Below are positions 42,130 through 50,190 of a stretch of 64,000 nt of DNA, in pieces. Origin of the DNA: Bog-532 sp963742865 (GTDB lineage: Bacteria; Actinomycetota; Actinomycetes; Streptosporangiales; Streptosporangiaceae); the NCBI GenBank assembly GCA_963742865.1, contig CAVUNW010000011.1:124001-188000 (forward strand), in the 5' to 3' direction. Both the position numbers and the translations under genes were made by a program. Below the pieces are notes generated by a model, which worked only from the letters and a program-made list of their open reading frames with translations, was not told where the DNA came from and did not search any database. Every line of letters starts with the position of its first letter. Within the stretch, counting starts at the first letter, position 1.

Positions 42130-42590
42130 ATGATGGCCGACCACGAACCGGTCTACTACCAACTCCGGTCGGGAGCGAACACCGCACTGAGCGCGCCGGA
42201 GACGAGGAAGGCAAGGAAGGCAACCCGGGCGGCGACCTCGTCAACGCTAAGCCGGACGAAACGCTCAAGGACGATTACCAGCTGTGGGAACTGCTGGTCG
42301 ACCTGGCAAGCTTCGAGGGTAACTCCCGTCGGGTCGTCATGCGGAACAAGAAAACAGGCTTGGTAGCCGCCGCTCCCGAGCACGACAACTACTCGGGGGT
42401 GGCTCAGAAGGCGTTCGACCCGGACAAGGATTGGTCATCACGTCAGACGTGGACCTTCGCTCATTCTGGCGACGGGTGGGCGATCCGCCCCGCTGGCCGC
42501 CAAGGCCAGAATCTCAACGCAATCGTTTGGGTTGACCCTGGAGACGGGGGCCGAAGTATGCCAGGCGAGTGCCGCGACCTTGCGTCCTTC
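42130..42590 (+). pseudogene. Frameshifted gene for a trefoil-like protein
   Basis: The start MADHEPVYYQLRSGANTALS (ATG at 42130/42133) continues, after a one-base shift near 42200, as DEEGKEGNPGGDLVNAKPDE, DYQLWELLVDLASFEGNSRR, VVMRNKKTGLVAAAPEHDNY, QTWTFAHSGDGWAIRPAGRQ. QLW/WTF-spaced blocks resemble a ricin-type beta-trefoil. Inserting one G in GCGCCGGAGAC would restore the frame. The 3' end is also lost: after about 42555 no trefoil-like sequence continues. Broken gene. Confidence 0.55.
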
Positions 42591-42727
42591 TATGTGTTAA
42601 TACGATTCAATCGAACTCGCCTGCGCCGCCCGGACGTGACAGGGCTTACGGGCCGGGAGCTGTCAAGGGATCAGGAGCGATCCTTGCGGCTGCACCAGGT
42701 CGTTGCCGGCCGCCGTGCTCTTGACCC

Positions 42728-43408
42728 TTACGCGGTGCTAGGCCAGCGACTATGCATGGTCACCGTCGCGCCGGCGCGGGCGGCCGCGGCGGCTGTTGCC
42801 GCGGCGCGGTCAGCGATGGCCTGGCTGGGCTGTTCGCCGGCGAGGAACAGCCCGTAGTAGATCTGCGCCGTCACGATCTGAATGACCCCCGCGGCGTCGG
42901 TGCCGGCCGGCACCTCGCCGCGCTGGACAGCGCGGTCCACCACAACGGTCATTAGCGCGGTGCGGGCGGCGACGAAGCGGGACAGCACGTCCCGTGCCGC
43001 CGGGTCCTGCACGGCCGCCCCGACGATGCTGGTGAAGGCGGCCCTGATGGCCGGGTCCTGGAGACCGGCCACGACCTCGCGGGCGAGGGCACGCAGATCG
43101 GCGCCGAGGTCCCCCTCATCGGGTACGGGTATCTGCTGTGCCGCGTAGCCGCTCATGAGGTCGGCCAGCAGCCCGTTGAGGCCGCCCCAGCGACGGTAGA
43201 TCGTCGTCTTGGCGATCCCCGCGCGCGCCGCGACCCGCTCGACCGTCATGCCGGCGTATCCCTCGCCGGTCAGCTCGTCCAGTACCGCCCGCAGCACGGC
43301 TGCGCGGGTGCGGGCGGTCCGGCCCCCCGGTCTGGGGGCGCCCGGCGGCTTACCGTCCAAATAGAACTCCAGTTGCGTTAAGGAGATCGGCTGCTGTATC
43401 GTCAACAT
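42728..43408 (-). CDS. TetR-family transcriptional regulator
   Basis: 226 residues if started at ATG 43408. N-terminal HTH: RTRAAVLRAVLDELTGEGYA, GMTVERVAARAGIAKTTIYR, RWGGLNGLLADL, followed by the variable ligand domain (VGAAVQDPAARDVLSRFVAA ... GVIQIVTAQIYYGLFLAGE). There is no ribosome site before this ATG, and a 21-base inverted repeat covers the start, so the true start may be later. Divergent from an SRPBCC gene, its likely target. Confidence 0.88.
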   Translation of the reverse strand: MLTIQQPISLTQLEFYLDGKPPGAPRPGGRTARTRAAVLRAVLDELTGEGYAGMTVERVAARAGIAKTTIYRRWGGLNGLLADLMSGYAAQQIPVPDEGDLGADLRALAREVVAGLQDPAIRAAFTSIVGAAVQDPAARDVLSRFVAARTALMTVVVDRAVQRGEVPAGTDAAGVIQIVTAQIYYGLFLAGEQPSQAIADRAAATAAAAARAGATVTMHSRWPSTA

Positions 43409-43428
43409 TAACGCAACTATCGTTCTAT
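43361..43428. promoter_or_regulatory. Long inverted repeat: candidate TetR operator
   Basis: Left arm atagaactccagttgcgttaa (43361-43381) and right arm ttaacgcaactatcgttctat (43408-43428) are reverse complements in 18 of 21 positions, including a perfect 11-base core AGTTGCGTTAA/TTAACGCAACT. The arms are 26 bases apart. They sit between tetR and the SRPBCC gene. Confidence 0.75.
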
Positions 43429-43461
43429 TAGCGCGGCGGATCGCCGCCCGGGGAGAGCACA

Positions 43462-43989
43462 ATGCCTGCAGCAAACCCTGACATAGCCTTCTGCCTGCAG
43501 CGCGTCGGCAAGGACCGCGCGGGCCTGGACACGCTAGTCGCCGCCGGCGAGGCCGACACCGAGGTCTCCGGCGCAGACTTGTGGGCGACGTGGACCGACC
43601 TGCCACGCTGGCCGGCGTGGTCGCCCCTGCACCGCTCGGTGACCAGGACGGGCACAGGAGGGCTCGCCGCGGGCGCAACGTTCGATCAGCAGATCAGCCT
43701 CGGCTTCCCAATCGGCACCACCACCCAGCACGTCACCATCGACCTGCTCGAGCCCGCGCGGCGCGCATCCTGGTCGGGCGACAGCAACGGGGTCAGGTCG
43801 TGTCATCTGTGGAGCTTCAGCCCGCTGCCCGGCGGCGGCACCCATGTCAGCAACGTCGAGGCGTTCGCCGGCATCACGGTCGCGATGCTGCGCCCGCTGG
43901 TCGCCCGCCGGTGGAACCGGCTGTTCCAGGCCGCGGCCGACGGCCTGATCCACAGCGCAGCCGGGGAGCGCACGGCCACGTCCGGGTGA
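43462..43989 (+). CDS. SRPBCC (START/AHSA1-type) protein
   Basis: 175 residues. WATWTDLPRWPAWSPLHRSV, the beta-strand run GFPIGTTTQHVTIDLLEPARRASW and the C-terminal helix LRPLVARRWNRLFQAAADGLI fit the polyketide-cyclase/SRPBCC fold, a hydrophobic ligand cavity. About 50 bases from the TetR operator, so probably repressed by it. Role: ligand binding or modification, substrate unknown. Confidence 0.82.
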   Translation: MPAANPDIAFCLQRVGKDRAGLDTLVAAGEADTEVSGADLWATWTDLPRWPAWSPLHRSVTRTGTGGLAAGATFDQQISLGFPIGTTTQHVTIDLLEPARRASWSGDSNGVRSCHLWSFSPLPGGGTHVSNVEAFAGITVAMLRPLVARRWNRLFQAAADGLIHSAAGERTATSG

Positions 43990-44211
43990 GCATCGCGCGA
44001 GCGCCGCTCCTCATCCCCCGAAACAGCACGGCCATTAGATCAGCTGATCATTTTGTGCTTGAACTGGACCAGGACGAGGACGGCCCTGGTGATGTCGCCG
44101 ATCTTGCCGGGGCTGAGCATCACCCGCTGTCAGGTCCGTGGGCATCGCATCTTTGATCTTGTCACGTGGCTGGCGCCGGGCAAATCCGATGCGAGCGGCG
44201 TCCACGCAAGG
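43990..44211. other. Intergenic region with a possible transposase C-terminal scrap
   Basis: Between the SRPBCC and lacI genes. On the minus strand 44045-44110 reads AGKIGDITRAVLVLVQFKHK followed by MIS and a stop, which looks like the last residues of a transposase, but it is too short to assign. Nothing else was seen. Confidence 0.25.
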
Positions 44212-45231
44212 CTACGCACGTACCCCGGGCGGTCCCGTGGAGCCGCGCTCCCGCAGGCGCGGCGGCTGGACAGTGCGGCGGCGGTAAGGCTTTCCGTCGA
44301 TAGCCGCGAGAATGAGCCGGACTGCGGCGCGGACGATTCCGTCGACATTCCAGTCCATCGTGGTAAGCGCCGGTGTCAGCAGCGCAGACATCGGGTGATC
44401 ATCGTAGCCGGAGATCGACACCTCGTCCGGGATGCGCAGACCGAGTTCGCCGGCGGCCGCGTAGGCGCCGTAAGCGATGGAGTCGGCGAAGCAGAACAGC
44501 GCCGTTGGCCGGTCTGTCTTCGAGAGCACCTCAAGCGCCACCTCGGTCGCTGCCGTGAGTGCGGATGGCGAACTGATAATGCTCACGTCGAGGCCGAGCC
44601 GCTCTGCTTCTGCGGTGACGTGGATGTCGGCCGGACGATCCGGCGTGCTTGGCTGAGTCGGGGTCAGCACACCGATCCGCCGGTGGCCGAGTTTATGCAA
44701 ATGCTCCAGGGCGAGGGTGACCCCGGAGCGGTTGTCGAACACCACCTCACCAGCGGCCCGCCCGCGCAATACGTCGCCGATCGACACGATGGGCAGGCTC
44801 TCCGCCAGCTGCGACCATCGCTCATCAGACGGGTCGAGCGGATGCACGATGAGACCGTCCACCCGCTGGTCCCGGAGCTGGTGGGCGAGAAGTACCTGCC
44901 GTTCGGGGTCGCCGGCGGCGTCCACGAGGAGGCCGTAGTGGTCACGGGCCAGCAGTGCGCTGCCTATGCCGACGCCCAGCAGCTGTTGCCACAGATCCTC
45001 CAGCGAACTGAAGAGCAACCCCACGGTGCCGGTCCGGCCGCTGGCCAGGGCGCGGGCGATGCGGTCGACGTTGTAGCCGAGCTCAGCCGCGGCGCGCCGT
45101 ACCCGCTCCTGCGTTTCTCCGGAGGTCTGGATACCCCGCAGGGCGTAGGAGACAGCAGCAGGTGACAGCCCCGTTGCCTCTGCCACCTCGCGGATCGTTG
45201 CGCGTTTGGGTCGCTGCGGCACCTTTGCCAA
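44212..45231 (-). CDS. LacI-family transcriptional regulator
   Basis: 339 residues. HTH at the N-terminus: ATIREVAEATGLSPAAVSYAL and the hinge ELGYNVDRIARALASGRTGT, followed by a periplasmic-binding-protein-like ligand domain (VGLLFSSLEDLWQQLLGVGI, FDNRSGVTLALEHLHKLGHR, GYDDHPMSALLTPALTTMDW). Divergent from the catabolic genes starting at 45490, with a four-copy operator array between. Effector unknown. Confidence 0.92.
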   Translation of the reverse strand: MAKVPQRPKRATIREVAEATGLSPAAVSYALRGIQTSGETQERVRRAAAELGYNVDRIARALASGRTGTVGLLFSSLEDLWQQLLGVGIGSALLARDHYGLLVDAAGDPERQVLLAHQLRDQRVDGLIVHPLDPSDERWSQLAESLPIVSIGDVLRGRAAGEVVFDNRSGVTLALEHLHKLGHRRIGVLTPTQPSTPDRPADIHVTAEAERLGLDVSIISSPSALTAATEVALEVLSKTDRPTALFCFADSIAYGAYAAAGELGLRIPDEVSISGYDDHPMSALLTPALTTMDWNVDGIVRAAVRLILAAIDGKPYRRRTVQPPRLRERGSTGPPGVRA

Positions 45232-45365
45232 CCTATGATTCGCCGGCGTCTACCAGCCTAGTTGTCGCGGCCACCATGCCAGCTCGCCACGCCGTGACAA
45301 GCCTAACGGCAGTTTTCTGCGCTCTAGCGGCCCGCAGGCGGCCCAGCCCTTGACGCAGCGAGCAC

Positions 45366-45416
45366 TGAAGCGGTTCACTGAAACGGATAAGTGAATCGCT
45401 TCAGTGAACCGGATCA
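45366..45416. promoter_or_regulatory. Four-copy, 13-bp-phased operator array
   Basis: Four 12-base near-palindromes start every 13 bases: TGAAGCGGTTCA (45366), TGAAACGGATAA (45379), TGAATCGCTTCA (45392), TGAACCGGATCA (45405). Consensus TGAA-n-CG-g-n-T-c-A, with the first and third the best dyads, similar to LacI-type operators. The array lies 135-185 bases upstream of lacI and 74-124 bases before the catabolic genes. Confidence 0.8.
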
Positions 45417-45489
45417 GTAAGTGCCAGACCGGCCGCGGCCCTCCATGTGACCTGCCTCGCGACCCGCCCGGGATCAGCGGAGGAGCACC

Positions 45490-45924
45490 ATGCACGTCGA
45501 CATCCATCAGCACGTCTGGCCGGACGGGCTCGTCGGGGAGTTGCGGCGGCGATCACAGCCACCGCGGCTGGATGGCTGGACGCTGCTCACCTCCGGCGAA
45601 CCTCCCTTCGCAGTGAATCCGGCAGATCACGACGTGGGACAGCGGGCGGCACAAGCGGCCCGCGATGGCGTTGGCCGCGTGATCATCGGCCTGTCAAGCC
45701 CGCTCGGCATCGAGTACCTGGCGCCTAAGGACGCGGAACCACTCCTTGACGCTTACCACAACGGAGTCACCGAGCTAGGCGCCCCGTTCGCCGGCTGGGC
45801 CGCGGCCTGCCCGCAGCCGCGCCCCGATCTCGGCCTCGGCGACGCTGCCCACCATGCGATCCACGTGACAAACCCAGCCCGGCTGCTTCAGGGTGACCGG
45901 CTGACCCCGGAGGCCGGAACCTGA
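45490..45924 (+). pseudogene. Truncated amidohydrolase
   Basis: 144 residues. The N-terminus MHVDIHQHVWPDGLVGELRR carries the H-x-H metal pair of TIM-barrel amidohydrolases, followed by family-like GEPPFAVNPADHD and YHNGVTELGAPFAGWAAACP. The family is usually about 300 residues; the later metal His/Asp residues are absent and the C-terminus is unrelated (HVTNPARLLQGDRLTPEAGT). The front of a decayed gene, still in the position of a first operon gene. Confidence 0.7.
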
Positions 45925-45955
45925 TCGTCCAGCAGCGACGAGAGGAGTGACCGCA

Positions 45956-46468
45956 ATGACCGTTTCCGCACTACCCGCCAGGTATCTCGACCAGCGCGAA
46001 CTAGCTGAACTCGTCGCGAACCTGGCTGGCCGCCCAGATGAGTGGAGCGACCACGTTGCTTACGCCGGGGGGCGCCGGCACTACGCCTCAATCCACCGCG
46101 ACGAGTACGTAGACATCTGGCTCATCTGCTGGTCTCCCGGTAACGACACGGGCTGGCACGACCACGACGTCTCATCCGGAGCGGTTCGCGTGGTGCGGGG
46201 CGCGCTCACGGAGTCCAACCTCCGAATCGGCGGCGCGCACGTGCAAACGGTCGTCGCGGAAGGCTGCTCGTTCTCCTTCGGGCCTGACCATATTCACCGG
46301 CTCACCGGCGAGGCTGAGCAGACCGTCTCCCTGCACGCCTACTCACCCCCGCTGTGGCGGCTCGGTCAGTACACCATCGATGACGGCGGCGTGATGCGCC
46401 GCGTATCGGTCTGTTACGCCGACGAACTCCGCCCGCTCGACTCGCCGCCGGCCGTTCAGGTCGCGTAG
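45956..46468 (+). CDS. Cysteine dioxygenase-family cupin protein
   Basis: 170 residues from ATG 45956 (GGAG 8 bases upstream). Cupin motif with the iron ligands: GNDTGWHDHDVSSGAVRVVR, then FGPDHIHRLTGEAEQTVSLH, AYSPPLWRLGQYTIDD, as in Cys dioxygenase/thiol dioxygenases. It would oxidise cysteine or a related small thiol to a sulfinic acid using O2. Upstream is the amidohydrolase remnant, downstream the DAO oxidase; all in one direction. Confidence 0.85.
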   Translation: MTVSALPARYLDQRELAELVANLAGRPDEWSDHVAYAGGRRHYASIHRDEYVDIWLICWSPGNDTGWHDHDVSSGAVRVVRGALTESNLRIGGAHVQTVVAEGCSFSFGPDHIHRLTGEAEQTVSLHAYSPPLWRLGQYTIDDGGVMRRVSVCYADELRPLDSPPAVQVA

Positions 46469-46480
46469 GGGCGTGATCTT

Positions 46481-47686
46481 TTGGCGAGGCGGCGGGGCGG
46501 ACGGGTGACGATCATCGGCGGCGGAGTCATGGGGCTCATGACGGCCTACTATGCGGCGCCCCTGGCGGAGGCCGTTACGGTGCTGGAGAGGTCGTGGGTG
46601 GGAGACCCGGCTACTGCCTCTTTCGGTCTCACCAGATCTGCCCGTAACGACTACCGCGATCCCGAGTACGCGCGGCTCGCGTTCGAAGCACGACGGCTGT
46701 GGCAGGAGTTTCAGGAATACTCCGGCGAGGCGATCCTCATTGATTGCGGGTGCCTGAATCTGGTGAAGGGCAGCGTGACGCCGGATCTGAAAAGCACGCA
46801 CGCGGTTCAAAGTTTTGCCGTCCTCGAGCAGCTGCAATTGCGTCGCGAGGTCTTGTCGGCAGCGGAGTTGCAGGAGAGATTCCCGCAGTTTAACGCCGAC
46901 GGGGGATGGCTGGACGTGGACGCCGGGTTCGTCGATGTGGCCGCGGTCACCCGGGCTCTGCGGAAGGCTCTGCGTGTTCGCGGAGTGCGCGTGGCCGAGA
47001 ACAGCGTGCTGAGGGGCATCGCCCGGTCCGGCCGCGCCTGGAGCGTGGCCACCGAATCCGGGCGGGTGGAATCCGAAGTCCTTGTGATCACCGCCGGCCT
47101 GGGCACCAACGAAGTGCTCGACCTGGTGCCGGACTGCTCTGTCCGGTTTCCGCTGCGGCCCGACCGCCCGTCACAGTCGAAGTACGTCATTCCTCCCGCC
47201 GGGATACGCAGCCTTTTCACCGAGGCGGCACTGCCAGTCTTCGCGTACCTGGATGTCGGGATTTATGGGCATCCGATATATGACGGAAAGACACCCGGAG
47301 TGAAGATCGGTTTCTACAATCCGCCCGATGCGACCCTGGTGCCCAGCCGGATCGGGAGCGTGGAGGATTTTGTGGCCGAATGCATGCCCGGGTTGCGTGG
47401 TGGCGAAGCCGTCGACGTGACCGACGCCAGCGGAGTAGATGCCTGCTCGTATGACCTCGTGGCAGACGATGATTTTATTCTCGGCCCAGTCCCCGGCGCG
47501 GACGACGTCTTCATTGGGGCCGGGTGGCGCGGCACCGGATATAAGTTCGCCCCCTGGGTGGGACGGGTGCTCGCCCAGCTCGCCTTGCAGCAGGGCACCG
47601 TGTACGACATCCGCCGCTTTGCGCCCGGCCGGTTCGCCGGCGGCGATGCGGTGAACGAGCCAGAGTCAGGAGGTGCGGCGTCATGA
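46481..47686 (+). CDS. FAD-dependent amine oxidase (DAO/sarcosine oxidase-like)
   Basis: 401 residues from TTG 46481; GTG 46505 (VTIIGGGVMGL) is an alternative. The dinucleotide fold is IIGGGVMGLMTAYYAA; family blocks are SFGLTRSARNDYRDPEYARL, GWLDVDAGFVDVAAVTRALR, and the C-terminal FAD loop DDVFIGAGWRGTGYKFAPWV. It resembles monomeric sarcosine/N-methyl amino-acid oxidases, releasing H2O2 and formaldehyde or demethylating an N-methyl compound. Its last four bases overlap the next gene's start, so co-translated with a methyltransferase. Confidence 0.88.
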   Translation: MARRRGGRVTIIGGGVMGLMTAYYAAPLAEAVTVLERSWVGDPATASFGLTRSARNDYRDPEYARLAFEARRLWQEFQEYSGEAILIDCGCLNLVKGSVTPDLKSTHAVQSFAVLEQLQLRREVLSAAELQERFPQFNADGGWLDVDAGFVDVAAVTRALRKALRVRGVRVAENSVLRGIARSGRAWSVATESGRVESEVLVITAGLGTNEVLDLVPDCSVRFPLRPDRPSQSKYVIPPAGIRSLFTEAALPVFAYLDVGIYGHPIYDGKTPGVKIGFYNPPDATLVPSRIGSVEDFVAECMPGLRGGEAVDVTDASGVDACSYDLVADDDFILGPVPGADDVFIGAGWRGTGYKFAPWVGRVLAQLALQQGTVYDIRRFAPGRFAGGDAVNEPESGGAAS

Positions 47687-48717
47687 ACCGGCGCTCCCGC
47701 GGGGGGATCATGGAACGGCTGACGAGCGGCACCGTACTTGGTGCCGAGGGTTATGTCTTTGAACTGGAACGCCGCGGGTACATCAAGGCGGGTCCCTACG
47801 TCCCCGAGGTGGTTCTGGACTTTCCCGACGCAGTACGCGAGCTGCATCGGGAGTTCCTGCGCGCGGGCTCGGATGTGATGGTCGCGCTGACCTACTACGC
47901 GCATCGAGAGAAGCTGCGCCACGTAGGCCGCGAGGGCGACCTTGAGGCGATGAACCGGCGTGCCGTGCGGATTGCCCGCGAGGTCGCGCAGGAGGGCGAT
48001 GCCCTGGTGGCCGGCAACGTCTGCAATACGTGGGCCTACGACCCGGACGACCCGTCAGCGCGGGAGGCTGTCCGCGTTATGTATGCCGAGCAGCTGGGCT
48101 GGGCGGTGGAGGAGGGCATCGACTTTGCCATTTCCGAGACCAATGACTACCTCGGCGAGGCGGTCATCGCGCTGAAGGTCATGCAAGAGCTCGGGCTGCC
48201 CGCGATGGTGACGCTGGCATCAACGCAGTCAGATCAAACCCGTGACGGCTACGACTACGCGGAGGCATGCCGTATCCTCGCCGCCGAGGGAGCTCAGATC
48301 GTCGGCCTGAACTGCGACCGCGGACCGCAGACGATGGTGCCGCTGATGGCCAAGATCCGGGAGACGGTCGACTGCGCGGTCGCCGCCCAGCCAGTACCGT
48401 ACCGTACGGACTCCGCCGCTCCGACGATGCAGGCCCTCCGGTCCGAGACCACACAGCGGGCCTTCCCTCTGGCGCTTGAGCCTTTCGGATGCACGCGCTT
48501 TGAGATGGCGCAATTTGCGCTCCAAGCGCACGATCTCGGGGTGGACTACGTAGGCATTTGTTGCGGCGCCGGTCCGCATCATGTGCGGGCGATGGCCGAG
48601 GCACTGGGCCGCGAGGTCCCGGCCAGCAAGTACTCGCCGTCGATGAACCTGCACCCCATGTTCCGGGCAGATGTATCAGCGAAAGATGCCATGTTCTTCG
48701 ACACTTGGAACACGTGA
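47683..48717 (+). CDS. Homocysteine S-methyltransferase (BHMT-like)
   Basis: 344 residues from ATG 47683, AGGAGG upstream. TIM barrel with three zinc cysteines: VGLNCDRGPQTMVP and YVGICCGAGPHHVRAMAEAL (family: G-x-N-C and G-G-C-C-G). SDVMVALTYYAHREKLRHVG is the substrate loop. It would move a methyl group from a betaine- or sulfonium-type donor to homocysteine, giving methionine. With the DAO oxidase this suggests use of methylated amines, and with cysteine dioxygenase, sulfur amino acids; the substrate is not known. Confidence 0.85.
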   Translation: MNRRSRGGIMERLTSGTVLGAEGYVFELERRGYIKAGPYVPEVVLDFPDAVRELHREFLRAGSDVMVALTYYAHREKLRHVGREGDLEAMNRRAVRIAREVAQEGDALVAGNVCNTWAYDPDDPSAREAVRVMYAEQLGWAVEEGIDFAISETNDYLGEAVIALKVMQELGLPAMVTLASTQSDQTRDGYDYAEACRILAAEGAQIVGLNCDRGPQTMVPLMAKIRETVDCAVAAQPVPYRTDSAAPTMQALRSETTQRAFPLALEPFGCTRFEMAQFALQAHDLGVDYVGICCGAGPHHVRAMAEALGREVPASKYSPSMNLHPMFRADVSAKDAMFFDTWNT

Positions 48718-48974
48718 CCGACAAGTAACAATACGTACCCAATCGCGATGCAGCTCATTCCCGGAACGGAAAGGCCGGCACGAATCTGGCGCGGGCGAAG
48801 TCCAGCGTTCTGTCGGCCGTGCTGCGCTGCTCAGCCGAGCAGGCCATTATGAGCGCAGCGGAACTGAGGCCGGCCACTGAAAGGGCCCGAAGGTCCTGCC
48901 TGGCCAGGACCTCTGACACTCAGGCCGGCCGGCCAGCCTGGGTGAGCGTGAGAGAGAACGCAAGGGAGGCCGTC
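48718..48974. promoter_or_regulatory. Upstream region of the SnoaL gene with weak DosR-like motifs
   Basis: Contains GGCCCGAAGGTCCT (48884-48897) and AGGACCTCTGACAC (48906-48919), each with GGTCC or GGACC-type arms but 2-3 mismatches to GGGAC-N4-GTCCC. No gene recognised in the stretch. Confidence 0.3.
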
Positions 48975-49370
48975 ATGGGTGATGACCGGAAGACGATGCG
49001 GCAATACCTGGATGCCCTTACCGCGCGCGCTGACTATGGCCAGTACTTCACCGATGATGTTGTCGTCACGGTGGAGGGTTCCGATCAGCGTGCCGAAGGC
49101 CGGGAGGCTGGCGAGCAACTCATCCGGTACATGCATGAGAAGGCATTCGATGCGCGCCCGGAGCTGAAGAACCTGCTCGTAGATGAGGGCAAGGCGGCGA
49201 TCGAAGCGGACTTTACCGGCACCCATACCGGCGAGTTCGCCGGTGTTGCGCCTACCGGCCGGGCGGTCCGCGTCCCCTACTCCGTTATCTACGACCTGCG
49301 CGGCGATCAGATCAGCAAGCTGCGCATCTACCTGCCCCTGAGCGTGCTGGTCGAGCAGATCACCACCTGA
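48975..49370 (+). CDS. SnoaL/NTF2-like ester-cyclase-family protein
   Basis: 131 residues from ATG 48975 (GGGAGG upstream). MRQYLDALTARADYGQYFTD, VVVTVEGSDQRAEGREAGEQ, then a beta-sheet DFTGTHTGEFAGVAPTGRAV and DQISKLRIYLPL give the cone-like NTF2 fold with a binding pocket. Most likely small-molecule binding or isomerase; no catalytic assignment. Confidence 0.82.
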   Translation: MGDDRKTMRQYLDALTARADYGQYFTDDVVVTVEGSDQRAEGREAGEQLIRYMHEKAFDARPELKNLLVDEGKAAIEADFTGTHTGEFAGVAPTGRAVRVPYSVIYDLRGDQISKLRIYLPLSVLVEQITT

Positions 49371-49733
49371 CGGGACAACGGCGGGCCGAGCCCAGCGCCA
49401 GCTTGATTTTGCACTTGCGCGAACCGGTGGCCGCCACCGGCTCACTCGGCCCTGACCCGCTACCACCAACGGTGACCTCCAGACAGGCCACAGCGCAGCG
49501 GACCGGCGCTCGGCATCTGGCTACCCCTGCAAATGCCATCACGCCGGGCGATAGAGAAGGCCAGGGAGATTACATACCGAGCCGCCGTTAGGCGCCAACA
49601 CTCACGTGCGACAACGCCACCCACGGCGGTCGCCGATCTGGGTGATCTGCGCGCTTGCCCACTCACCGCCAACGCCCGCTCGTGCCGAGAAGAGTGCGTA
49701 CGCCGTCCGCATATTGATGCCGGGCACACGGCA
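49371..49733. other. Non-coding stretch before the repeat-protein gene
   Basis: About 360 bases, moderately lower GC content, no recognisable protein on either strand. Ends with the DosR-like box pair. Confidence 0.4.
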
Positions 49734-49747
49734 AGGACTAAGGTCAT
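49734..49747. promoter_or_regulatory. DosR-like box 1 of a pair
   Basis: AGGACTAAGGTCAT has the inner palindrome GGACTAAGGTC-(C), with departures only at the outer arm bases. It lies 113 bases upstream of the gene at 49854. Confidence 0.45.
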
Positions 49748-49754
49748 GAGTGAC

Positions 49755-49768
49755 AGGACCAAGGTCGC
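49755..49768. promoter_or_regulatory. DosR-like box 2 of a pair
   Basis: AGGACCAAGGTCGC keeps GGACCAAGGTC. Its centre is 21 bases from the first box, two helical turns, as at many paired DosR sites, and about 92 bases upstream of the start at 49854. Confidence 0.45.
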
Positions 49769-49853
49769 GTGTAGGCCGAGAATAGCCGGGGCATTTGCCA
49801 TGTCTGCCCGTCAGGACCACAAGCAGGGTGGGTACGGCGAAAAGGGACATGCC

Positions 49854-50063
49854 ATGACTCACGGGGACAATCTGCCCGCGGAAGTGCGAAAGCAAGACGA
49901 AGAAGCCGAACTACAAGTAGCCGCGCAGCTAGCCGAGCTCCGCCAGGACGCGGACGCGGCTCACGGGGACGACCTGCCCGCGGAAGTGCGAAAGCAAGAC
50001 GAAGAAGCCGAACTACAAGTAGCCGCGCAGCTAGCCGAGCTCCGCAAGAATGACGATGTCTAA
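49854..50063 (+). CDS. Small acidic protein of two 34-residue repeats
   Basis: 69 residues from ATG 49854. After MT the unit HGDNLPAEVRKQDEEAELQV/AAQLAELRQDADAA occurs, then again as HGDDLPAEVRKQDEEAELQV/AAQLAELRKNDDV. The DNA repeats with an exact 102-base step (49860 and 49962) and near-identity, so this is a recent internal duplication. Highly charged and probably helical; no signal or enzyme motif. Paired DosR-like boxes just upstream suggest hypoxia/redox expression. Confidence 0.7.
   Translation: MTHGDNLPAEVRKQDEEAELQVAAQLAELRQDADAAHGDDLPAEVRKQDEEAELQVAAQLAELRKNDDV
49860..50053 (+). repeat. Tandem 102-bp direct duplication
   Basis: Two copies beginning cacggggacaa/gacctgcccg at 49860 and 49962, the first 90 bases differing at only a few positions. 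It codes for the 34-residue repeat above. Confidence 0.9.
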
Positions 50064-50190
50064 GCCATGCGGGAGCGCACCAATCAGGTACCTGCTCACG
50101 GCGCGCTCACATGCCGCGATGACGTCCGTCCCAGCGAGCGGGCATCGATGGGCAGGATCAGTAATTGGCAAAACTCAAGGGCCCGTTTGG

